From Nageia nagi (Eukaryota; Pinophyta): a stretch of 64,000 nt of DNA. The notes under the pieces were generated by a model. The model was given only the letters and a program-made list of their open reading frames with translations, was not told the DNA's origin and did not search any database. The translations under genes were made by a program, and so were the position numbers. Position 1 is the stretch's first letter; every line of letters begins with the position of its first letter. The stretch is taken from NCBI GenBank assembly GCA_050084985.1, contig JBITNC010000001.1:199950001-200014000 (forward strand), read 5' to 3'. Of this stretch, positions 11,148-21,320 are shown piece by piece.

Positions 11148-13518
11148 AATGTAATCTTGGGGATGTTGATAACAATATATGTAACCAAAATGATTCTCCC
11201 TATGAATATACAAATGGATATGAGAATGAAGGATGATTAATAGAGACTTCTTAGCTTTGACATTGATCATCTTCTTAAGATTTGTAGCTTCTGTAGCTAC
11301 TTGTAGAAACTTGCATAAATTGATCATAAGATCTACAACTACAAGCATAAGATATCATAACATATAACATACCAATAATAATATTATATGTGCTTATCAT
11401 CATAATATGATATATAACAATATCATTATGTAAAATAATAATTCATGATATATCATATCATATGAGCACTACAATAAAATATATCATCCATGAGCATGTA
11501 TATCAATGATATATAAATATCCAAATGTGCATAATATTAAATGCGCTATCAACCAAGTGATATAAGTGCATTTATCAAACAAGGATATATGAAATATTCA
11601 CAAGGATGCAAAACATGATTAAAAAAATTTATTTTTTTTATTTTTGTTTGTTTTATATCAATATTTGTGTTTATTTTTAGTATGAAGGTGTCATCATATG
11701 CTGTAAAGAGCATAAATAAGTTATTCACATATTGATAACTTAGTATAATAGTGTACATAATAGGATTATACAATAAAAGGTCCTTCTAAAAGTGAATTAT
11801 AATAGTTCCCAAGAATTCATACTTTACTCTCTCTTAAGGAAAACATTACCATCCTAAAAGATGCTATGGATTCATATAACTTCATCTTATTATTATTTTT
11901 TGTAGCTTTTCTGTATGCAAGTTGATATGAAGTTGAAATCATTTAAGAATAATTCCCCCTTGAGGGAAACTTTATTTAAAGAAAGGCTTAAACAAATGAA
12001 CAAAGGTGATTAAATTATCCATATGTCGATACACATATCATTTAACATGCTTATCTTAATACAATTAAGCATCCATTATATTAAATCAATATCATACTTA
12101 TTTAAGTGCACTGATGCATATAAGATCCTCTAAAAAAGGATGAAATCCAATTGATTTACTATTGGGTGTTTAACTAATTTAACAACAACAATCATATTTC
12201 ATTTAGTAATCCTTTTTTAAAACTACTAAGGCTTCTCTTTTACTAAAATCTTAGAATGGGAGTAACTCGAGCAGTGACATTTTGCCTTAGAGTCTATAAA
12301 TCCTTGGATAACTCTTGTATACATTTAAGGAGCAATTCTCTCTTAGCTATGAGCTCATTTTTCTCCTTATATATCATGTCAAATGTTTGATCTCCTCCTT
12401 TTCTTTTTAAACACTTCATATCATAAGCATGGTTCATTGAAAAACTTATTGGCATGATCCATTAATGTAGCATTGGCCAAATATTTTAATTACAAAGCAT
12501 ACCTAGTAGTAGTTGGATCATCCTATAAGCCTACTAATGGACCTCCCATAGCATTATTTTGTACATATTCTCATATATTTCCCTCATTTGGGGACTACCC
12601 TAAGTGAGCTAGGATCTAGTTTTTCATAACTAGAATTATGTCACTTAGTTCATATGTCGATCGTTATTTATAGAGTAAGTATTACTTTACCACAAAATCT
12701 TTTAATTAAATTGTTTATTATTACATATATTATATTTATTAAAGTGATATCATGTATCTAATCATTTTATGCCAAAGTTAAGGGTTATAAATGATAACAT
12801 CAATTATAAGTGATGAACAGTGTTTGAAAATTTTCTCTATTGATTTTTTTAGAAATAAGTGTTCATCAAAATATAATTTTGTATCATAAACATATATAAG
12901 TAGTCAAAAATTTTCATCATAATCTATCTAAAAGATTATGATTATGACCAAGAATATTTTTCTTTCCTTCACCTAATTAAGGCAAGTATTTTTCTCATTA
13001 ACATAGTAATCCATGCTATAAAGGAAGTAATTTCATGCCATTAATTAATTAGAAAATAACATTAATTTCCAACTTGATCATACCATTATTCAAGATACAC
13101 AATGATATCATGCATAATCATAAGCTCAAAATTTATCTCTATATGCATACATTCATATCCATTTATAATCATGTTGAAGTGGAGTTTAAGGATCTCCATC
13201 AACAATATTATAACTTGCATGAAGAAAAAAATTATAAAACACCAATTTGATTATGTCACTTAGTCAATATTTACAATTCATAAGCCATAAAGTGCCAACT
13301 TTATTATATCACTTAGTTAAGATGCACAAGCCATAAAATGCCAACTTGACTATGCCACTTAGTCAAGATGCATATGATGGAAGAAACTAACATGGATTCA
13401 ACTTCCATCAATCAATAAAAATACTTTTCAATAATAAAAGTAAATTGACATCAATTCTTAATATATAATCTTCTTGAAAATGGACTTGATATGAATTAAA
13501 TAAAAAATTACTAATGAA
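11148..13518. other. Element D interior, 3' part: non-coding
   Basis: I see no gag, protease, RT or integrase motif on either strand. Near 11800-11960 there is a segment (AATTCATACTTTA then CTTAAGGA, followed by TTCCCCCTTGAGG) that recurs at 16010-16210. A short tandem repeat lies at 13232-13372. The rest is A+T-rich sequence with nothing I recognise. Confidence 0.5.
13232..13372. repeat. Short tandem repeat, three degenerate copies
   Basis: Three copies of a unit of about 50 bp share CACTTAGT(C/T)AA and AAGCCATAAA(A/G)TGCCAACTT. The second and third copies match best. It lies in the non-coding interior of element D. Confidence 0.6.
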
Positions 13519-15450
13519 CTACATGTGAGACTGAGAGAGGGGTTGAATCAGTGTATTTAACTTCAAAACTTCAAACCCAAAAACTTTAAATAGTGCAGTA
13601 TAAAGATAAAACTAAATAGAGAAAACACACAAGAGAACATCACACAACACAAGATATAACAAGGTTCACCAATGTGGCTACATCCTCGAATAAGATTGCT
13701 TGGACTTCAATCCAAATATAGCCATTATAAAACACCAACTTTACACACAATTTACCAACACCAACTAGAAGGAGCACTAAACCCTAAGTTTTGTAGCATC
13801 AACTCCTCTTGCAAATCACCCACTTGAAAAATTCAATAAGATAAGATGAAGGATTAATAACCAGTTACCCAAGACTCAGAATGGTCTAGCTCAAAATACT
13901 TCTACACATAACCATAATCTAAATCTATCTATTCAATATTTCCTTCTCATTCTAAAAATAACCAACCTCTTTTGTAGCTTCAACCCTTTTATTCATACTC
14001 ACTCACTCTTCACACTTATCAGTTGAAAAACCCAAAATGGATCAAGAAATTATTCCTAAAACTACTGGAAAGATTGCCATTATTCAAATTAGGAAAGCAT
14101 TTCACATTCTAATTCAAAATTGATATGATTTCTTACACACATTTCTAACTCTCAACACTTGTATAACTATAAAGAAATCATTCATTTAGACACATCTACT
14201 ACTCACACATACTTCACACACAGCTCAAAATCATACTACACTACCAATGCATAAACCTAGAAAGATTTGAATGTTAGAGAATTGGTTCATGACAATATAT
14301 TGGTTGCACTTATGATGTGTGTTCCAATTCCATATGACATTAAATGGTATTATGATTTTTGCATAGATGCTCAATCATCTCTAAAAGCCTATATTTATAT
14401 TTTATATCACTAAGAATCCCCAAACTTAATTGGGAGTATAATATATTTTAACAAGAAATAAAAACATATATTCAAAAATCATAATAAGCATTTGGTCAAA
14501 CATTTCACTACCAAAATTGGGCTCAAAACTTAGCCAAAATTAATATCTTTTCATTTCGTCAAACACTTACTAGGCATTTTGTAACCTATACCATTTTTGC
14601 CTCAATTGTCTCCTTGATATGAAATTTGGACCACATATTGTAACCTATACCATTTTTCCCTTGGTTGCCTCCTTGATATGAAATTTGGACCATATATACT
14701 AAATATACCCAAATACACTATATCCAAATTTGAAGGTTTAAATACTCATATTTTTCTCATAGCATGTCTTGCAAAGTGGCCTCTGACAAAGATTTCATTG
14801 GTATTTTGTCAAACAATTTTACATGCTTAGTTTTGTACAAATTATAAATTCTCATACTTCGAGACCTCAAATTGAGATGATTAAAAATATAAATTTATTC
14901 ATATAATCAAGTTATACATGTAAAAACTTATAAATTCTAAATTTAAAGACTTTAAGAGCTCAAAACAACCATCAAACTATTTCCATGACTTGGCCAAAAT
15001 TTATTCTCAAAACTGAAAAAAGTTACGAAGTGGCATTTTGTAGCATGCATCATTTCTACCTTGGTCATAATCTTGCTATGAAATTTGGATCAAATTTTAT
15101 TGGTATATATTACTATATATTATTTAAATTTTAGCTTCTTAATTAAACATATTGCTCGCAATTTGACTTGCATGGAGCCAATTTCATCCAAATGTCTAAC
15201 TGTTCAAAAAACCATAAGTGTGCCCAAAAAAGAACCAACATGAAACTTGACCATTCCAACACTACACACAAGTTTGTTATCAATCCAAAAACTTATCCAA
15301 GCCATCTCTAGTTTTCCATCACCTTCCATTTGCATTTTGGCCCTCTTGACAACTTTTGGTCCTTTTATCATTTTTGCATCTGACAGCTTTGTAAATCTTA
15401 TCGACATCATTTTTTTGACATGTACAACCATGTGAACCATATGCTTATTG
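13519..15450 (+). mobile_element. Possible second copy of the family inserted in element A's gag
   Basis: The sequence from 13519 (CTACATGTGAGACTGAGAG, then GGTTGAATCAGTGT) closely resembles the minus-strand start of the 21321-23722 insertion (CTATGTGTGACACTGAGAG, then GGTGAATCAGTGTG). Both are followed by an A-rich leader and later by AACACAAGAT-type sequence. The far end is not resolved; ATCGACATCA near 15410 is a weak match to the other copy's end (CCTCAACATCA). No coding motif was found, and no target duplication was identified. Confidence 0.35.
14581..14698. repeat. 59-bp tandem duplication
   Basis: Two adjacent copies with a period of 59 bp begin GTAACCTATACCATTTTT and end GATATGAAATTTGGACCA. 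They differ at a handful of positions, so the duplication is fairly young relative to its surroundings or was homogenised. Confidence 0.75.
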
Positions 15451-15499
15451 ATCTCATCATTTTTAAAATAATTACAACACCACTACACCATAATCAACA

Positions 15500-15860
15500 A
15501 TTGCAATTTTGAAGAAGGGTAAACCATTTTAACCACTTCAATAATTTGCAATCATGGAAAAGGGTGAACCTTTTTAAACACTCCATAAATTTGCAACTTT
15601 GGAAAAGGAAAAACCCTTTTAACCACTTAAATCATTTTTAATTTTGGATAAGGGTGAATCTTTTTAACCACTCTATCAATTTGTAATCATGAATAAGGGT
15701 GAACCTTTTTAACCACTCCAACAATTTACAATTTTGGATAAAGGCGAATATTTTTAACCACTCCAATAGTTTACAATTTTAGATAAGGGTGAACCTTTTT
15801 AACCACTCCATTAATTTGTAATCATAGATAAGGGTGAACCTTTTTAACCACTCCATCCAT
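15500..15860. repeat. 45-bp tandem repeat, eight copies
   Basis: The AAGGGT core recurs at 15516, 15561, 15606, 15651, 15696, 15741, 15786 and 15831, an exact spacing of 45 bp. The unit contains AAGGGTGAACC, TTTTTAACCACTCCA and CAATTT(A/G)CAAT. Copies differ by substitutions but not by length. Although 45 is a multiple of three, all frames are interrupted by stops such as TTTTTAACC read as a TAA. Confidence 0.9.
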
Positions 15861-16530
15861 TACAACTTGCAAATAATCCAACATGGATATAACTTTCTAC
15901 CATGGAAGTAACTAGTGCATTATAAATCATCATAAACATGCCAAGTCAATAGTTATAGTCACTTGTATACATAATACAATAACCCTTCTAAGGATGAGGT
16001 AATCATGATAAGAATTCATACTTTAATCCTTCTTAAGGATAACTTTACCAACCCAAGAGATTAATATTTAGGTAAAAATATCAATAAAGTTTTATTTTAA
16101 TAGACAATAAAAACAAAGTCCCATCCAAAACTTACTCCTTGATAAAACATACTTGGATTTTGAAAAAATGCTTTGTTATGAAGTTAATAATACTCCCCCT
16201 TAAGAGTAACTTCATTAAAAATTGTAGCATTTTACTAATATATACAAATGTATAGAGGAATGTACACTTCTCAAAGGTACACGTACACTTCCCTTTCAAA
16301 GCAAGAGTTGTGGGTTTTACTTATGCAAAAAATAATCAACATTGTATCAATATAACAAGGTTTATTAATCAAAAAATACTTCTTCCATACATTAATCTTG
16401 TTAAAAAAGAAGATATTTACACCAATAATAACCAAATATGAAGGAGATTGTGTTAAAAATAAATTATCACACTAATCAATGGTGATATGCAAGATATCCA
16501 TATAATCAAATAATATCCTCAACAAATTGA
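15861..16530. other. Element D interior: internal duplicate of the 11.8-kb segment
   Basis: The block at about 15970-16230 repeats landmarks of 11773-12000 in the same order: a CCTTCTAA start, AGAATTCATACTTTA, CTTAAGGA, ACTTTACCA, then a minus-strand purine tract at 16193-16203 (complement of CTCCCCCTTAAG). Nothing else recognisable occurs in the stretch. Confidence 0.5.
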
Positions 16531-16850
16531 ATGTGGAGAAAGTTTACAAAACTTTTCACTCCAACACAGATATCAACCAATGTGCACAAACCAAAAATTT
16601 TGAGGGTCAATTTTCCATCCAATTAATCAAAATATGAATAACCATTCAAATTTGGATAAAGTTCACAAGCTTTCCACTCCAACAAGGATATCAACCAATG
16701 TGCATAAACCAAAAATTTTGAAGATCAATTTTCTATCCAATCAAAAAATATGCACAGCCATTCAAATTTGGAAAAATTTTACCAACTTTCCACTCCAACA
16801 AGAATTTAAACAACTAAAATTTTTGAAAATACATTTTACATCCAACCAAG
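16531..16850. repeat. Tandem repeat of about 115-125 bp, three copies
   Basis: CATTCAAATTTGGA-type starts and TTTCCACTCCAACA(A/C) blocks recur near 16555, 16673 and 16785, each followed by an ACCAAAAATTTTGA or related segment and CATCCAA. The third copy is the most degraded. A plus-strand frame is open over 16634-16882 but it follows the repeat and has no recognisable domain. Confidence 0.7.
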
Positions 16851-18190
16851 GATATATTTGGCATAATTGCAAAAATTTGTAATACCTTAAAAACAAATTT
16901 GCAATACATTAAAAAATGGTTTCTATAGCAATATATTTGACATAATTGCAAAATAAAATTTTATCTTCAAAACTTATCAATTTATTTTAAAAATTTGATT
17001 CAATATGTCCAATATTGCATAATAGTTTTACCTTGAAAAATTTGCAATACTTGCCAAAGGTTTACTAAAAAATTGTTGCAATGATCAATATTTCAATAAA
17101 ACTTTGCCATAAGATTATTAACATAATGTATTAATCTATCAAAGGCATACAAAACTAAAAAATAATTTTACTTAAAATAAATTTACAAAATTTATCCAAA
17201 AAATAGTTACATTAATTATTGTGCAAAAAAAAGATTTTTCAAAATAATAATGAAATTTATGATATGCACACCTCATAAATAAGCATTTAAATTTTATGTT
17301 AACCCATATGCAACATGTGCACTCATTATATTGAAATGAGCATTCATTAGTATTTTATGACATACCCATATGCACCAAATTTTATATCACAATATTTATT
17401 TGCACAAATAAAGTTTACCTAACATGTTTTCCATTTTGTACAATCATATAATCCATCAACTCCAATAAAATAAATAAAGGTAGTTATGGAGAAGTTGGTG
17501 TACACAAGGCCATTATGCTTTTCCATAATGGGTATGTAAAAACATGAATAATATTGTCATCTAATTTTATGCACTCATTAAATTTAATGTCATTTCATAT
17601 AACTTAATGAGATGTTCATAATATCTTATAAAAAATATAAAAAATTTAGTCAACTACCTTTTTAGAGATTAACAAACTATAAAATAATCATAAATGCAAT
17701 TTTAATGTTATTTGCTTTACCAAAATTAATATCCCTATCTTCTTTCAAAGTCCCAAGAATTTAATTGAGAGAAAAGAGTCTCTACCTTACCTCCTTAGGG
17801 ACATGGTTTAAGTATTTTCTATTTAGTCTAATACTTAAACCACTAATGGGATGGCCAAGCCCAAATCACATAGATTATTTGGTCAATCTCATTTTAAATC
17901 ATCACTACAATGCAATTCCTTTTGTTCATTTGGAATCTTTGACAAAAAATAATAATAAAATTATAATTAATAAGAGTGATAAACACAAGTGTAGATCAGA
18001 TTTGATCCATTTGGAGGAGTATGGTGGATCAAATTTGATCCTTTTTAAGAAGCCTATGTATTTAGGGTAAAACATTGGGGTTTATATGTATGATAGCATG
18101 GCACTCTAATTTCTCACACATACGCTTGCAATAGAGAAAAAAATAGATTGCATGATCAAATACCTACTTATTTCTACAAGAATAGAATAT
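16851..18190. other. Element D interior: A+T-rich, no gene recognised
   Basis: The stretch is A+T-rich with no pol or gag motif on either strand. A plus-strand frame of 101 codons at 17765-18070 is open but shows no domain, lies in the opposite orientation to the element and is probably a chance frame. Confidence 0.5.
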
Positions 18191-18194
18191 CCAT

Positions 18195-18535
18195 GTAGGG
18201 GTTAAGGTTTTATTCCCCTTCAGGGTCAGAAGCTATCCCTTAATAGTGGTACATACCCATTCAAAAATGGATGCAACCCCTCTTGATGGTCTATGCCTTC
18301 TCCTTAGGGTTGGCAACCCCCTAGGGAGCTTATGCATCCCTTAGGGGGTTGACCAGCTCCTTGGGTTGGATGTGCCCCTTTAGGGTACACTCCCCCCTAC
18401 AAGGTGGTCATGCCCCCTTTGGGGGTATGCAACCCTTCAGGAATCATATGGACCCTTCATGGGGTATGCATCCCCCTTGGGGTGGTTGACCTCACCTACT
18501 TGGGGTGGCTCACTTTCCTAGGTACAAACCCCCTT
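18195..18535. repeat. G+C-rich degenerate repeat of C-run/G-run motifs
   Basis: About 340 bp stand out from their A+T-rich surroundings. Runs such as CCCCCTAGGG, CCCTTAGGGGG, CCCCTTTAGGG, CCCCCTTTGGGGG and CCCCCTTGGGG recur every 25-35 bp, often next to TATGCA or ATGCCCC. Each is a small palindrome able to fold as a hairpin, and runs of four or five G occur repeatedly on both strands. I know of no function. It lies in the minus-strand 5' part of element D, downstream of its 5' LTR. Confidence 0.7.
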
Positions 18536-19069
18536 TTTTAATAAAAATGTAATTTTTTATTATTTTTTATTTAAATTTTTAATATAAAAAATATTCTTTC
18601 CCTTTTTTTATATATACCAACAAAAAAATATTTTATGTATAAAAATAGAATATGTAGCCTTATTAGTTTTACAATTTTCTATACTATGAAATTTTACAAA
18701 TATTGTAATTAAAAAAATCATGCTTTTTTAACCTATTTTTATTACTTAAAAAAATTTGTAAGATTTTTTTTTAGTGTAAAATTTTACAAAATAAAAAATT
18801 AAAAATTTTTTTCTTGAACTTTGCAAACAGAATTGCAACTATATAAGATCTTAGCATAGATTAAAATCTAATTTAAAAAATATTAGATTTGACTATGTAA
18901 AAAAAATAGATACACTAATTTCACAAGATCTTAGAGTCTAACCATAGAAAGTATGTTAAATATAACGAAAAAAAATGAAACAAGATTAAAGTTAGATATA
19001 CTTTGCATGAGAGTTACCTCAAGATGATGGACCTAAAACTTGAAAGAGGTAATCACAAGAAGACTCTAA
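18536..19069. other. Element D: A/T-homopolymer-rich stretch up to its 5' LTR
   Basis: Almost pure A/T runs occupy 18540-18800, then A-rich sequence continues to the LTR at 19070. The primer-binding site should lie at about 19052-19069 on the minus strand (starting TTAGAGTC), but it does not match a tRNA 3' end that I recognise. Confidence 0.4.
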
Positions 19070-19572
19070 TGATGTAATTGAAGGATTCCATAACCAAGAT
19101 CACTTGTTCCTACTCCAAAAAATGTACACTCAAATTACTCTCAACATATTAATAAATCAATCACACAAGAGAGATAAAATATATAGTGGTTCCTCTCTAA
19201 GAGAGTACTCTACTTTAAGCTATAAAATATCTATTAACATCTCATGGCTATTTACAATAATAATGCACTATAATAACTCTCCTTTCTATTAACTTCTACA
19301 ATCTAAACTTCTCTACTTTCTCCTACTCATGGGGTCCTTATATAGGACTCAAAGTTAACCCTAGCTGGTTAGTAAACTTAACCACCTATGGTTAACTAAC
19401 TATGAGTTTACAATATAGAATTAATAATTACATTTGAACTCACTTACACCATTAAGTGGACCTAAATGTACTAATCACATGTGCATTTACTTACATCATG
19501 GACCTACATATACCCCATTATAAATTATGTGGGGTTTCATATTTTCTTATATAGATAATCCACTTATTAACA
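19070..19572 (-). repeat. 5' LTR of element D
   Basis: Partner of 10517-11138, aligned from TGATGTAATTGAAGG. A deletion joins CTTATTA to the terminal ACA, removing about 100 bp at the minus-strand start of the LTR. The TATATAAGG box is kept at 19336-19344 on the minus strand. Confidence 0.8.
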
Positions 19573-20400
19573 CTATCCTAGCTACTTTTACCTTAGATTT
19601 GGTTACATCAAAGTATATATCTAAGACTTCTGAATCTCTCAATTGGTGTTTCATAAGGGTCGATACCACAGTGTTCATCTTAGTGATAACATAGTTAAAT
19701 GTTCCATCTTCTTCTATTTAACTTAGGAAGTTCAAGGTACTCTCATCTTCAAGATGTAGGTTTTCTATTAATCCATCAAGATCCTTTATTTTAGAATAAT
19801 TCATGATTAGTTGATGCATCTTTTCAATATGGAAGGTTTATGTAGACTCATTAAAAATATTCAACTTTTTATCTTTACATGGAACTAATATATGTGAATA
19901 ATTCATAACCAAGTAGCCTCCTATTTTAGCAATGAATTCTTTGGATAAGCAAATACCAAACAAGGGGTAGGTCTACCATAGTGATATCTTGGATAACAAA
20001 AATATACAAGCATTTATGCAACTTCATTTCTATATCTTTAACTACCCTAGTTATTTTTACATTGGTTCCATCAAATTGTAATACTCCATTCAAGGTACTT
20101 ATGCATTCTAGATGCATTATGTTAGCGATTTTCTTTAGTATGATGATAGTTAAAGCTCTAAAGTTAATCAAACAATTATGAATTACATGGCCTTCCACCT
20201 ACAAGGATATGTAAAATGGAGGGGGTCTAATTTTTCCCATCCCAAACAACTTGGTAGCTAATTCTAGATTATAATTTGGCCACTTTACTCCTTTGGTTGA
20301 GGAAGGTAAGGCCACTTTGAGGAGATCAATTTGCACCAAGATTTGAAGTGCACCAAACAAAGACACCCTTGAAGGTGTGCATTTTTTCACTTCCATAATA
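19573..20400 (-). pseudogene. Element A aspartic protease, decayed
   Basis: The minus-strand frame over about 20400-19926 carries NCLINFRALTIII followed by KKIANIMHL, a GVLQFDGTNVKI block and VIQDITMVDLPLV. It aligns in order with element B's protease (53115-53423, with VIQDNIIIDLPPLFGICLSR). Where retroviral-type proteases have Asp-Thr/Ser-Gly, A has Asn-Phe-Arg. A linker upstream (ALQILVQIDLLKVAL) also matches B (ALRILGQINLLE). The rightmost 350 bp down to 19573 hold only fragmentary protease/RT linker. Element D separates it from its reverse transcriptase. Confidence 0.7.
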
Positions 20401-21320
20401 TTATAAGGACTTAGGTTTGTAGGATTACCTTATTTCTATAAGAATCTCTTATGGAAATGTTGAGCTTTCTCCTATATGTGATCCTAGGTTAATGATGGAA
20501 AACATAATGTTTTATCGACCTTTTTCCTTTCATCATCCAACTATTATTTTTCTTCAATCAAATTTATCCTAATGTTTTCAATGATTTTTTATAGCTTTTT
20601 CTTAATTTTTTTTTATCATAGTATTTTCCTTTAAGAAAGTTTATGAATCTTTCATTTGAATTATTAATCCCACATATGGTATTGAGGTACCCAATGATTC
20701 CATGTATAGTTTTTTAGAACTTATTATTTCAATGGTGAACATGCATATCTCTATAGGACTTATATTTACAAAATTAGATTTTGAAGCTTTTATGGTCATA
20801 CATTCATATGTGATACCTCCATTATCCATCAGCTACACCTAATATTGGTATGTTGGGCAAGAATATTACACATGAGGGTCATTACAAGCAATGCACCAAT
20901 TTTTACTTTGAGCCTCTAGATCATCTAGTGATAAGTACACTGGATCTTCCTCCTTCTTGATAGATGTTGACATTTATTCTTTGGATGTATAAGGGAATAT
21001 CCTTTATTGTCCTTCATCATACTTATAATTGCTTTTCAAGGTAATGAATTAATTAGCCATGCTACTCAACATAGCCTTTAGTTTATTTATTTACATTTGC
21101 ATGGCAATTTCACCCTAATTTGAAGTGCTCAAAAGGGGTATCGATAGTATGAGAGGAACACTAGGTATTGGGAGGGCTAACTAGGTGTTCAAGGTCCTTT
21201 GTTGACTAGGTACTCTTGCATTTATATATTTAACAAAGTGTTTTCATTTTTATCAACACACTTAGCGGGACCTAGCTGGTGTTGTGATATAGTATTTGGA
21301 GCATGGATATAGATGTTCAA
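20401..21320 (-). pseudogene. Element A gag, C-terminal part with zinc knuckle
   Basis: The minus strand reads as the C-terminal gag region. The key signature is a CX2CX3HX4C zinc knuckle at 20857-20895 (WCIACNDPHV, a stop, then YSCP), preceded by DDLEAQSKN. A zinc knuckle is the RNA-binding nucleocapsid signature of retroelement gag. At its right end the frame reads LNIYIHAPNTISQHQ and continues in frame with the N-terminal gag half found at 23723 onward if the 21321-23722 insertion is removed. Stops and frameshifts occur along it. Confidence 0.65.

Larger units (their letters stand above)
10517..19572 (-). mobile_element. Element D: 9-kb non-autonomous LTR element (LARD-like)
   Basis: Two direct repeats of 622 bp and about 503 bp (10517-11138 and 19070-19572) flank roughly 7.9 kb with no recognisable gag or pol. 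On the minus strand the LTR starts TGTTAGAATT, ends CATCA and carries a TATATAAGG box. A purine tract AATGGGGAG (11139-11147) directly precedes the 3' LTR, fixing the orientation. The right-hand LTR lacks about 100 bp near its minus-strand 5' end. The insertion splits element A between RT and protease. Flanks are TATAT on the left and CTATC on the right, so no clear target duplication survives. An LTR element with a long non-coding interior is called a LARD; mobilisation by another element's enzymes is inferred. Confidence 0.75.

Noticed and set aside
15204-15440. Overlapping open frames on both strands of about 62-78 codons
   Set aside because: Neither has a recognisable domain and the two are mirror frames of the same low-complexity DNA.
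15500-15860. CRISPR-like array
   Set aside because: Repeats are contiguous with no unique spacers, and the context is a plant retroelement.
17765-18070. 101-codon plus-strand open frame
   Set aside because: No domain, opposite strand to element D, and composition like the surrounding A+T-rich DNA. Probably chance.
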